This document shows, in pieces, positions 26,264-34,650 of a stretch of 64,000 nt of DNA (position 1 is its first letter; the number at the start of each line of letters is the position of its first letter). The translations under genes were made by a program, and so were the position numbers. Location of the stretch: the NCBI GenBank assembly GCA_965223435.1, contig CBDCWQ010000001.1:62001-126000 (forward strand). The letters run 5' to 3'. Source of the DNA: CBDCWQ01 sp965223435. GTDB taxonomy: Bacteria; Myxococcota; Kuafuiibacteriia; Kuafuiibacteriales; Kuafuiibacteriaceae. The notes below the pieces were generated by a model. The model had not been told where the DNA came from and did not search any database. It worked only from the letters and a program-made list of their open reading frames with translations.

Positions 26264-26340
26264 AAACTATAGATTGTAAATACTCATATCAACAAAGCAA
26301 TCATAAATACTGATAATAACTAGGATTTTTAGAGTCATGG
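26250..26340 (-). promoter_or_regulatory. AT-rich control region of the AbiE-like pair
   Basis: The base composition falls sharply here relative to the surrounding GC-rich sequence. AAACTATA occurs at 26250-26257 and again at 26264-26271, straddling the antitoxin start codon, and several TATAAT-like boxes follow. Direct repeats at this place suggest autorepression by the winged-helix partner (inference). Confidence 0.5.
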
Positions 26341-26492
26341 AAACGATTCAAAGGTCCCATTCGCAGTCTCGGATGCGCTTCAAAAATTTAGGGTTGGGCT
26401 GAAAACGGGGAATGACGGCTTCACCGCTCGGTGGGCGACGAATTCCGCGTGCTTTCCACGATGTGTTTACCCAAGCGGCCCGTCAAATAACC

Positions 26493-26538
26493 GTCCAGGT
26501 CCAGGTCCAGGTCTAAGTGGTTATGAGGTACGCTCTAA
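26493..26538 (-). repeat. Decayed copy of the inverted-repeat arm at the hisS 3' end
   Basis: On the plus strand (GTCCAG)x3 is followed by GTCTAAGTGGTTATGAGGTA and CGCTCTAA, a diverged match to the right arm at 9840-9898. The mismatched sites and the lack of a left arm or gene mark it as a relic. Its edge coincides with the hisS stop codon (TAG at 26535-26537). Confidence 0.75.
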
Positions 26539-27926
26539 AGGTGGCTGGGCAGATCCTTCTTGTCTACGAAGCGATCGCGGATGTCCGGCTCGGCGGCGGA
26601 CCACAAGAGGGCCCGGGCTTCGTTGGGGAACAACAGCGCCACGTGGGACACACCACGAGCCAAAGCGTCCTTTTTGACCTTGCCCGGTTTGACCGGGGCC
26701 GGCGCAAACTCCGCCCGAAGGCCGCGGGTTCTTAGCGCGCAGGCTAAACCGAGGGCTTCTTTGAGCCCGGTCTTGTCGGTCGCGGCCACGATGACCTCCG
26801 CATTTTTCGGCAACTCAGGAAACATCTTGCGCTCTTCCATCACCACCAAGATCCGCTCCAGCCCAATAGAAAAACCGCAGGCCGGAACATCTCGGCCCAA
26901 GAACATGCCAATCAGTCGGTCGTAGCGTCCTCCTCCCCCTAAGGAGCCCGCCAGATCTTGAACCGCGATCTCAAAAATGGCGCCGGTGTAGTAACCCAGT
27001 CCACGCGCCAAAGTTGGATCAAACCGGAGCTTCGGCTGGGCGGGCGTACCGACAACGAGGTCAAAAAGGGTTTCCAGGTCGTCGAGCGCCGACAGACCCG
27101 CTGGGTGCTCGGCGAGGTCTCCCCGCAAGCGGTCGAACGACGGTTCTTGGGTCACGAGTTCGAGCAGCTTCTTCTGCGACGGCAACGAGATCCCCTTGGC
27201 CTCAAGCTCTGCCGCAACCCCCGAAACGCCCACCTTGTCCAACTTGTCTATGGCGACGATCGCATCGCTTTCTTTGGCGGTGTCGATACCCGCGACCTCG
27301 ATGAACGCCCGGAGCAACGCCCGGTGATTGGTACGAATCGAAGAGTCGTCGAAGCCCAGCCGCTCGAGACAAACCGCAACCGCGTTGAGTACATCAGCCT
27401 CTACGCCCAAAGAGGTTGATCCCACCACATCAACATCACACTGATAGAACTCACGAAATCGGCCCTTGCCCGGCCGGTCGGCACGCCACACGGGCTGAAT
27501 CTGGTAGCGACGAAGGAGGGGCCCCAATGCGTGCTGGTGCTGGGCGTAGACCCGTGCCAAGGGGACCGTGAGATCATAGCGAAGCCCCATATCCGCGAGC
27601 AGAGGTTCCGCGCCCGGCGCCGTTTCTCCGCTTCGACCCACCAGCAAAGCCCCCTCTTCGCCCAGATGCGCGCCGGCCTCTCGAATGCCTTCGACCAGGG
27701 ATTGACCACGCCGAAGAACCTTGAACACCAGCTGGTCGCCCTCCTCGCCATACTTGCCGAGCAAGGTATCGAGGCGTTCGAGGGTCGGGGTTTCGAGGGG
27801 CAAGAAACCGTGAGACGCGTAAACCTCCCGAATGATATCGGTCACGTAGGTGCGGCGGCGTACGTCCTCGGGGAGAAAATCGCGGGTGCCTTTGGGGGGC
27901 TTCGTGAGCGTTTTAGATCCCATCAC
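26535..27926 (-). CDS. hisS: Histidyl-tRNA synthetase
   Basis: Class II aminoacyl-tRNA synthetase of 463 residues. Motif 1 lies in the GFLPLETPTLERLD region, motif 2 is REFYQCDVDVVG, and the histidine-binding signatures are the GLGYYTG segment, then GGGGRYDRLIG, then motif 3 ACGFSIGLERI. The C-terminal anticodon-binding domain (VIVAATDKTGLKEALGLACAL) is present. The length is near the usual 420-460. It follows mrp with only 5 bp between, so the two are probably co-transcribed. The stop lies at the edge of a decayed inverted-repeat arm. Confidence 0.96.
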   Translation of the reverse strand: MMGSKTLTKPPKGTRDFLPEDVRRRTYVTDIIREVYASHGFLPLETPTLERLDTLLGKYGEEGDQLVFKVLRRGQSLVEGIREAGAHLGEEGALLVGRSGETAPGAEPLLADMGLRYDLTVPLARVYAQHQHALGPLLRRYQIQPVWRADRPGKGRFREFYQCDVDVVGSTSLGVEADVLNAVAVCLERLGFDDSSIRTNHRALLRAFIEVAGIDTAKESDAIVAIDKLDKVGVSGVAAELEAKGISLPSQKKLLELVTQEPSFDRLRGDLAEHPAGLSALDDLETLFDLVVGTPAQPKLRFDPTLARGLGYYTGAIFEIAVQDLAGSLGGGGRYDRLIGMFLGRDVPACGFSIGLERILVVMEERKMFPELPKNAEVIVAATDKTGLKEALGLACALRTRGLRAEFAPAPVKPGKVKKDALARGVSHVALLFPNEARALLWSAAEPDIRDRFVDKKDLPSHL

Positions 27927-27931
27927 CGCCC

Positions 27932-29047
27932 CTACTGAATGATCTTGAGGCTCGAGAGGCCGCCGGATTTCTTGTTTTTGGCCGCACGCTTGGCCAGCAT
28001 TGTGGCGATCTTCTCGGAGATTTCCATAAACGCCCGAGCCCCCTCAGACTCCGGGTGCTCCAAGACCTCGGGGCGACCCAGATCTGACGCTTCACGCGTA
28101 CCGATTTCAAGCGGAATCTCACCCAGCAAGGGAACCTTAAGCTTTTGTGCCAAGCGGCTGGCCCCTCCGTCCGCAAAAATATGATGCCGCGCCTCGCAAC
28201 CCGGACACTGAAAGTAAGCCATGTTCTCGATCAAACCCAGGGTCGGGATATCGACCTTGTCAAACATGGACTTGCCCCGCGTCACATCGGCCAAGGCAAC
28301 CTCTTGAGGCGTCGACACCAGGACCGCGCCCGAAACCTTGAGGTTTTGCGCGATGGTCAGCTGTACGTCCCCGGTGCCAGGGGGCAAATCGAGAATGAGG
28401 TAGTCGAGGTCACCCCAATCGACGTCGCGCATGAACTGAATGAGCGCCCCGTTCAACATCGGGCCCCGCCAAGTCATCGCCTCTTGGGGATCAACAATGA
28501 AGCCAATGGACATCAAACGAACCCCATGACGCCGAAGCGGAATGAGCTTTTTACCCGATATTTCCGGTCGGTCTTGGGTCCCGAGCATGGTCGGTATGGA
28601 AGGGCCGTAGATATCCGCGTCGAGGAGCCCCACGTTGGCCCCCAGCTTGCCCAAGGCCACGGCCACATTGGTCGCCACCGTGGATTTCCCAACCCCGCCC
28701 TTGCCGGACGCAAACAGGATCACGTTCCGGGCACCGGGGACCATGCTTTGACCCTGAGCAATAGGACGAGAGGCCCGGACCTGGCTTTCCCAGGAGAGCG
28801 CCAATGTGCGGGCGCCCAGGCGGGGCTCCAGGACTCGGTGGATTTCCTGATCCAAGAAGGGCTTCGGCGCCCAGGCAGGGGTGGGTAAGGCCAGCGAAAC
28901 CTGGACCTGACCGCTCTCGAGCTTCACACCGGCCACCATGCCCAGCGCCACGATGTTGTCCTCGAGCTCAGGGTCTACGACCTTCTCCAAAAGGCCCATG
29001 ACCACCTCCGTGGTCAGACCGTCTTCACTGTCTTTCTTGCCAAACAT
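27932..29047 (-). CDS. mrp: Mrp/NBP35-type iron-sulfur carrier P-loop ATPase
   Basis: From the ATG at 29047 it has 371 residues. The first ~85 are a MIP18/DUF59-like domain. The P-loop domain follows: deviant Walker A GKGGVGKST, switch region DADIYGPSIP, Walker B-like DYLILDLPPGTGD, and the CPGC Cys pair (YFQCPGCEARHH) that holds a bridging Fe-S cluster in this family. Mrp/ApbC delivers Fe-S clusters to apoproteins. The start has AAAGGG just upstream; the longer frame from 29074 would overlap the divergent argS start. It lies in an operon with hisS. Confidence 0.94.
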   Translation of the reverse strand: MFGKKDSEDGLTTEVVMGLLEKVVDPELEDNIVALGMVAGVKLESGQVQVSLALPTPAWAPKPFLDQEIHRVLEPRLGARTLALSWESQVRASRPIAQGQSMVPGARNVILFASGKGGVGKSTVATNVAVALGKLGANVGLLDADIYGPSIPTMLGTQDRPEISGKKLIPLRRHGVRLMSIGFIVDPQEAMTWRGPMLNGALIQFMRDVDWGDLDYLILDLPPGTGDVQLTIAQNLKVSGAVLVSTPQEVALADVTRGKSMFDKVDIPTLGLIENMAYFQCPGCEARHHIFADGGASRLAQKLKVPLLGEIPLEIGTREASDLGRPEVLEHPESEGARAFMEISEKIATMLAKRAAKNKKSGGLSSLKIIQ

Positions 29048-29072
29048 GATGCCCTTTCGTACGAGCGAGACC

Positions 29073-31037
29073 ATGGCGTCGCCCCTCGATACCCTCAGAC
29101 AAGCACTTGCATCTCAAGTGGTCGAGAGCCAAGGACTTTCGCCTGATCTCGTGCCAGAACTGGTGCGTCAGACGCGAATCCCCGATGCCGAACACGGAGA
29201 CCTCGCGCTGCCGTGTTTCGCCCTGAGCAAAAAGCTCAAGAAGAAGCCAGCGGAAATCGCCAGCCAGGTGGTTGAAGCCCTTAAAGGTGACCCTCGATGG
29301 GCCAAGGTTGAGGCGGCGGGCCCCTATGTCAACGTACGCTTCGAGTCTCAGGCCCTGGCCGTAGCCGTGGTGGAGGCAGGCCGACAAGCTTCGTTCGGGA
29401 CCTCCCAAACCGGACAAGGGAAAACGGTGGTCATCGATTTTTCCTCGCCCAACATCGCCAAACCGCTCGCCTTCCACCACGTGCGCTCAACGGTCATCGG
29501 TGCGGCACTGACGCGGCTGCACCAGGCCGAAGGCTGGAAAGTGGTGGGTATCAACTACCTCGGTGACTGGGGCAAACAATTTGGCCTTCTCGCAACGGGA
29601 TTTTCACGTCACGGAGACCCTCATCGACGGGCCGACGCCAAACATTTGGTCGAAATCTATGTCAAAGCCAACCAGGAGGCTGACGTCGGCGCCTGCGACA
29701 CCCGCATCCAGCGCCCCGTTGAGGCCGAAGCCCTCAAACAAAAGGTGGAGGCGCTCAACCAAGAACAAGATGCTTCTGGGCCGACCCCTGCCACGCGAAA
29801 AAGCCTGAAGAGCCTCGAGAAAAAAATTCGAAAACTGCGCCCGGAGCTCAAGCCCGAGCAAGACCCTTTCGAGACACTCGACGCATGGATTGTTGCCCTT
29901 CGCGAAGACCAAGGCCGAGCGGAAGCTGAACGCCCGGAAAAAGAAGCCAAAAATCAAGAAGCCCGATTGTACCTTAAACGCATGGAGGACAAGGATCCGG
30001 CCGCGCTGGCCGAATGGGAGGAGTTTCGCCGCACCTCCATTGAAGAGTTTGAGCGAGTATACGCCAGAATGGGCATTCGGTTTGACTTCCTTGAAGGAGA
30101 ATCTCTTTATACCGACGTGCTTGAAGACACCCTCGCGCGGGTACGAAACAAACCGGGCACGCGCATCAGCGACGGCGCCGAGATCGCCGTTTTGGACTAC
30201 AAAAAAGGAGAACCGCCGGTCCTACTCAAGACCCGAGATGGAACAACACTGTATCTGACCCGAGACATTGCCGCCGCCACCGATCGTTTTGACCGTTTCA
30301 GCTTCGATCGTTCGTTGTATGTTGTGAGCACGGACCAAACCCTCCACTTTCAGCAGTTGTTCCGCACCTTGAAGGCGATGGAGCTCCCCTGGGCGGACCG
30401 CTGCCATCACGTGAACTTCGGACGTATCCACGGCATGGCAACCAGGCGGGGCTCGGTGATCTTCTTGGATGAGGTCTTGGATGAATCGGCGAGCAAAGCC
30501 CGAGCCATCTGTGAAGAATCCGGAAAAATCGACCCCAAGCACCTCGATGAAGTGGTCGAAGCCATCGGCGTAGGCGCTATCGTCTTCGGAGACCTTCATA
30601 ATCTTCGCACCACGGACTACCACTTCAGCTGGGAAGAAGTCCTCAACTTCAGCGGACACACCGGCCCTTACGTCCAGTACACCCACGCCAGAACCTGCAG
30701 CATCATCCGAAAGGCCGGAGGCGTCCCCAAAGAAGCCGATCTCGGTCTTCTTACACTCGAAGAAGAACACCGCCTACTCGTGGCCCTCGCCCGTTACCCG
30801 GACGCGGTTCGTGATGCCTGCCACCACTTTGAGCCATCCATTCTCACCCGCTCGGTGCTCGAAGTCGCCCAGGCAACCGCACACTATCTCACGTCAGGAA
30901 ATAAAGATGCGTCCAAACGAATTCTCCTCGATGATCCCCCACTCAAGGCGGCCAGGTTGCACCTCGTGGACGCGGTTCGAAACACGCTCCACAAAGGTCT
31001 CCAAATTTTAGGTCTTCAGTCGCCCGAAGCCATGTGA
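29073..31037 (+). CDS. argS: Arginyl-tRNA synthetase with an ~85-residue insertion
   Basis: Class I ArgRS: N-terminal add-on domain, then SPNIAKPLAFHHVRST as the HIGH region, then MATRRGSVIFLDEVLD in place of KMSKS, the VGAIVFGDLHNLRTTDYHF segment, and the DALR anticodon-binding helical domain at the C-terminus. It is 654 residues, about 80-90 longer than usual. The excess is a Lys/Glu/Gln-rich, coiled-coil-like insertion at about residues 195-285, in the catalytic domain before the LYLKRMEDKDPAAL helix. HIGH reads AFHH rather than HVGH; ArgRS commonly lacks KMSKS. The start at 29073 is 25 bp from the divergent mrp start, leaving little room for two promoters. Confidence 0.94.
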   Translation: MASPLDTLRQALASQVVESQGLSPDLVPELVRQTRIPDAEHGDLALPCFALSKKLKKKPAEIASQVVEALKGDPRWAKVEAAGPYVNVRFESQALAVAVVEAGRQASFGTSQTGQGKTVVIDFSSPNIAKPLAFHHVRSTVIGAALTRLHQAEGWKVVGINYLGDWGKQFGLLATGFSRHGDPHRRADAKHLVEIYVKANQEADVGACDTRIQRPVEAEALKQKVEALNQEQDASGPTPATRKSLKSLEKKIRKLRPELKPEQDPFETLDAWIVALREDQGRAEAERPEKEAKNQEARLYLKRMEDKDPAALAEWEEFRRTSIEEFERVYARMGIRFDFLEGESLYTDVLEDTLARVRNKPGTRISDGAEIAVLDYKKGEPPVLLKTRDGTTLYLTRDIAAATDRFDRFSFDRSLYVVSTDQTLHFQQLFRTLKAMELPWADRCHHVNFGRIHGMATRRGSVIFLDEVLDESASKARAICEESGKIDPKHLDEVVEAIGVGAIVFGDLHNLRTTDYHFSWEEVLNFSGHTGPYVQYTHARTCSIIRKAGGVPKEADLGLLTLEEEHRLLVALARYPDAVRDACHHFEPSILTRSVLEVAQATAHYLTSGNKDASKRILLDDPPLKAARLHLVDAVRNTLHKGLQILGLQSPEAM

Positions 31038-31047
31038 GCGGCCCCGC

Positions 31048-32520
31048 TCAGGCACGCACGATGGCCGGGAGGGGCGACCGCCCGTCGCCCCGCGCAATGT
31101 CGGTCAACGGAAACTTTTTCTTACCCAACGTATCGCTATACTCACCATAGCCCCGAATCCCCTGTCGCTCCCAATCCCCGTAGGATAACCCCATGGCCAT
31201 CATGAGAGTGATGAGGAAATCGTTGTAAGCACGACCCACATACTGACTGTAGAGCCTACGAGGGGTGTCGGTTCGGTAATCAACAAACTGACCGGTTTTA
31301 AAATAATCGTTGCAGCTACCTGCGAGCAGCACCGGTTGACTGAAGTTGTGATGCCCTGGCGAACTCGCCATCTCCTTACCATAGTAGACGACGGAGTTGT
31401 CGAGATAGGTTTTACCGTTTGTTGGATCGGTTTCTCCGTCGAGAAGATCCAGAAAATATGCAACGTGCTTCGCATAGTGTTGGTCAATGATTTCAATTTC
31501 TTTACGCGCAGACTCTTCGGGCGCATGGGCCAAACTATGGTGGGTTGTGGTCACCCCGGAGAGGAGACTGATATTGCCTTCACGCATATGAAACGTAAAT
31601 ACACGCGTAAGATCGCACTTGATGGCCGCGAACATGATATCCATCAAACTTCGAATGAACGTGGTTTGGAGTACGTTGGTCGCGGGAACCTTTGCAATGT
31701 TGGTTGGCCTTGCACAACCCTGCCGGCGTTGCGCTGCACGAAGGCTGCTCTGAAGCTGAAAAAGGTGCTGCATATGCGCATCCAGCGATTCTTTGTCTGC
31801 CTTCGAGATGCGTGGTCCTTTGCGAATACTCTTGTAGTTCTCGATGACCCGATCCACCGCAAGCGCGTCGAGTTCGGCGGCCTTTTTGGCGACATCTGCT
31901 GCCCCATCATCGCTCGTTTCTGGCTGGAGGCTCCCAAACAAGGTGTCAAACAAGACCGATGCGTCGCGTATCGACCCCGCCGGAACAAGGCTGTTACCCT
32001 GACGCACGTGAGAAATATTGCCCCCGGTTTTTCGCGTTTTCAGGTTGATGAAACGCTTGACGGGCTCTTCGGCGTACACCTTGCGCGCGATGACCTGGTC
32101 GATGGTTTCCCAGGTGGGTGGCTCTTCTTTGCCGGTTTCCATAGAACCCGACAGCACCAAAGAAAAACTGTGACCCTGCTGACTCACCAAAGGATCCAAC
32201 CTTCGCAGGAGAAGCATCTTTTTCCTGAAAGGATTAAAGGCATCCCCAAATACCTTGGAGACCGGATTCAACTTCATCAAGTCGTACGTCCGCACGCTGG
32301 GGGCGATCTGCTCCATGGGGAGATCCGAACTCGGAAACCATGCATCCGGAACGGGGCCCTGCGGAGTACGAATGGCAATAAATCGCTTAGGCGTAGCCGA
32401 TGCACCCCAAGCACGCCGAGGTGCAAGCGAAACCAAAAACGGTATGGAGAGACTCGCGCCCCCTGCTCCCACCAAGAACATGCGCCTCGAGAGCTTTGTC
32501 GGATCGTGTTTCGTTTTCAC
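31048..32520 (-). CDS. DUF1552 family Tat-exported protein
   Basis: 490 residues beginning with a Tat signal (KLSRRMFLVGAGGASLSIP, SRRxFL motif) and a processing site near ARRAWG. The body has the hallmarks of DUF1552: FIAIRTPQGPVPDAWFPS near the start, LSGSMETGKEEPPTWETIDQVIA and YYGKEMASSPGHHN in the C-terminal half. DUF1552 proteins are almost always paired with the DUF1587/1592/1588/1585 protein, as here. The GTG start overlaps the upstream gene's TGA by 4 bases, so they are translationally coupled. Biochemical function is unknown; redox or folded-cofactor loading in the cytoplasm is implied by Tat export. Confidence 0.92.
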   Translation of the reverse strand: MKTKHDPTKLSRRMFLVGAGGASLSIPFLVSLAPRRAWGASATPKRFIAIRTPQGPVPDAWFPSSDLPMEQIAPSVRTYDLMKLNPVSKVFGDAFNPFRKKMLLLRRLDPLVSQQGHSFSLVLSGSMETGKEEPPTWETIDQVIARKVYAEEPVKRFINLKTRKTGGNISHVRQGNSLVPAGSIRDASVLFDTLFGSLQPETSDDGAADVAKKAAELDALAVDRVIENYKSIRKGPRISKADKESLDAHMQHLFQLQSSLRAAQRRQGCARPTNIAKVPATNVLQTTFIRSLMDIMFAAIKCDLTRVFTFHMREGNISLLSGVTTTHHSLAHAPEESARKEIEIIDQHYAKHVAYFLDLLDGETDPTNGKTYLDNSVVYYGKEMASSPGHHNFSQPVLLAGSCNDYFKTGQFVDYRTDTPRRLYSQYVGRAYNDFLITLMMAMGLSYGDWERQGIRGYGEYSDTLGKKKFPLTDIARGDGRSPLPAIVRA

Positions 32521-34340
32521 TCGAATACCCTCTTTCGCCTAAAGTCCCGGTCCATGAGGGACTGAACAAGCATCTCACGGATAGATAAGTCGTCGTCGTT
32601 TAACGTCTTGGACAAGCGCTCGATGTAGCAACCATCCTCGCGTTCAGCCTCGCGCCCCGAAGCGTATCGAACTACGGTTTTTGCGAAACATCGCTTGGCT
32701 TGTTTGCTTTGTGCGAGCGCACGGCTCAGCTCAACCGCGTCTTTGGCTTCTATCTGTTCGCCCGCCACACCAAAGGTGACCTCGGTGTCGATAGCAAACG
32801 ATTCTACAAGCTGATCTTGGTCGTCAAATCGACGTTCTTGTCGCTCGTGTCGACCCAGGCCATCAAAGGCGCCCAATACGTGGCCTACAGGGTTGATCTG
32901 AAGATGACACCCACGACACTCCGGCGCCTGGGTCACTTCATCGAAATAGACGCGGGTTGGCGTGCCATTCCACTCGACTTGCGCCAAGGCTTGATCCAAG
33001 TCGAGGTCGTCAGGTGGAGGTGGAGGCTCGTCGCAAAGCAGATCCCTACGGACCTTGACGCCACGGAGAATGGGCGAAACCGTGTCTCGCCCAGAAATAA
33101 GTACGCCCACACGGGTCAAGATCCCGGCTCGGTCCTCGGGCAGTTCAACGATTCCATCTTGTTTGGCTTCCACCCCATAGAGGCGTGCCAGCTTTTCGTT
33201 GTCGATGAAGGCGACCCGGGAGGTCAGCAAATCGCCGTAGCGTCCGTTTTCGTTCCAGACAAGGTGGTCAATCAGGTCAATGACCTCTTCGACGGCGAGC
33301 GATGCCAGGCCCGAAGCCGTGTCGTCACCCAGAAAGCCATCTCCGTAGTTTAAGGCCGGAAGTTCATCCAACCCCAACCACTCTTGGGAGAACACCCGAA
33401 AGCTGTCGCGCGCCTTGGGGTCCTCTATCAAGCGTCGAACCTCGGACTCGTAGCCAGCTTCATCTTCGAGCCTCCCGGTGCGGGCGGCTTCGAAAAGGGC
33501 TTCGTCAGGCATGTCTTGCCAGGCCGCGTAAGACATGCGGGAGGCAAGCTCGTAAGGGGTCAGTGCGACCTCGTCAGCGGTGCCCTCGACCGACGGACCG
33601 CGGTTTTCGAGGAGATAAAGAAACCTTGGATCTTGGAGGGCGACTCGAAGCACAGTCTTGATTCCGCTTTCATGGGAATAGGCCGCGCCTGCTTCGTAGA
33701 GCGAGAAAAACGCGGTCTCTTCGGCGTTTTCAACCGGTCGGCGAAAAACAAGACTCAAAAAGGAGCGAATGAATTCAGAAACACAAGCTTGGGACCCCCC
33801 ATCCTTGGCGTCTGCCAAACATGGATGAAGATTGGCCATCGATGCGCCATCGCCCACCACGGCGTCCGCCACGGCACGCGCCACCGCGTAGTAGCTTTCG
33901 ACCTCGGTTTGAGAAACCGACAGATTTTTTGTGCTGAAATCGGGCCCCAAACCCGCATCAGCCAACCCCGCAAGTGCGGCACGCACCGCGCTGTTCTCGA
34001 TCGCCTTGCGCCCAAACAGGGACCTCAACGTGCGGCCATAGGCTACCCGATTGAGACTCTTCAGCGGGGTGTGAGGGACCTCACCCGGCGCCACACAGAA
34101 ACCTGAATCGTCACGCGCGATCGGCTCGTCGACGCCCCCCCCGTTCCCCGGAGACCCCGGAGACCCCGGAGACCCCGGAGACCCGGGAGAACTGGGAGAG
34201 CCCGAGGGACCAGACCCGCGTACACCCTGGCCGTCCGGCATGCCGACAGTATTCTGGCAGGACCATAGCGCCATCAGGACAAAGCACCCAGCGCGCAACC
34301 TGTTTCCTGGAAACGTCACGTTTGATTGGATACGCAACAT
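32517..34340 (-). CDS. DUF1587/1592/1588/1585 multi-domain secreted protein with CxxCH
   Basis: From the ATG at 34340 it has 607 residues with a signal and lipobox-like LWSC. A Gly-Ser-Pro repeat tract (SPGSPGSPG, encoded by a 9-bp CCCGGAGAC-type repeat) follows. Then LNRVAYGRTLRSLFG (DUF1587), PYELASRMSYAAWQDMPDE (DUF1592), ISGRDTVSPILRGVKVRRDL and CRGCHLQINPVGHVLGAFDGLG (DUF1588, with a c-type haem CxxCH), and the C-terminal DUF1585 (KTVVRYASGRE, MLVQSLMDRDFRRK). It is the usual partner of DUF1552. A frame open to 34658 is not protein-like. One covalent haem suggests electron transfer outside the cytoplasm. Confidence 0.9.
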   Translation of the reverse strand: MLRIQSNVTFPGNRLRAGCFVLMALWSCQNTVGMPDGQGVRGSGPSGSPSSPGSPGSPGSPGSPGNGGGVDEPIARDDSGFCVAPGEVPHTPLKSLNRVAYGRTLRSLFGRKAIENSAVRAALAGLADAGLGPDFSTKNLSVSQTEVESYYAVARAVADAVVGDGASMANLHPCLADAKDGGSQACVSEFIRSFLSLVFRRPVENAEETAFFSLYEAGAAYSHESGIKTVLRVALQDPRFLYLLENRGPSVEGTADEVALTPYELASRMSYAAWQDMPDEALFEAARTGRLEDEAGYESEVRRLIEDPKARDSFRVFSQEWLGLDELPALNYGDGFLGDDTASGLASLAVEEVIDLIDHLVWNENGRYGDLLTSRVAFIDNEKLARLYGVEAKQDGIVELPEDRAGILTRVGVLISGRDTVSPILRGVKVRRDLLCDEPPPPPDDLDLDQALAQVEWNGTPTRVYFDEVTQAPECRGCHLQINPVGHVLGAFDGLGRHERQERRFDDQDQLVESFAIDTEVTFGVAGEQIEAKDAVELSRALAQSKQAKRCFAKTVVRYASGREAEREDGCYIERLSKTLNDDDLSIREMLVQSLMDRDFRRKRVFE

Positions 34341-34650
34341 GTGTGCCGAAACACACAACGAGGGAAAACGGCCGCCCCAGACGGGGTTAGAGAATCGGGT
34401 GACGCCTACAGTCGAAACCCCATGTACAAACGAAGCGTCACCTGTCTTCGCCCCCCCCCAGACATGGGGGCAGGAGGCACCGCCCGGCGGCGATATGTAC
34501 CCGATTTTCAACCCATCCCGCCACACCAGCTCCGACGCGGTGGTGGTATTCGCGACCCCCAAAACCTCATGGACCCGGGAGGGCTTTGCCGCACCTTTGG
34601 ATGGACCACTTTCGGATGCACCCAAAGGTGGGAGGGTGTAATGAGAGCGC
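34341..34650. other. Divergent control region of the DUF1592 and CBM-like genes
   Basis: 310 bp without a supported gene, including a run of nine C's at 34450-34460. An inverted repeat ACCTTTGG (34593-34600) / CCAAAGGT (34622-34629) lies just before a GGGAGGG ribosome-site-like run, possibly an operator or a stem covering the start of the plus-strand lipoprotein gene. Confidence 0.4.

Noticed and set aside
31336..32565. 409-codon frame antisense to the DUF1552 gene
   Set aside because: Shadow of a well-supported gene; low-quality composition and no family features.
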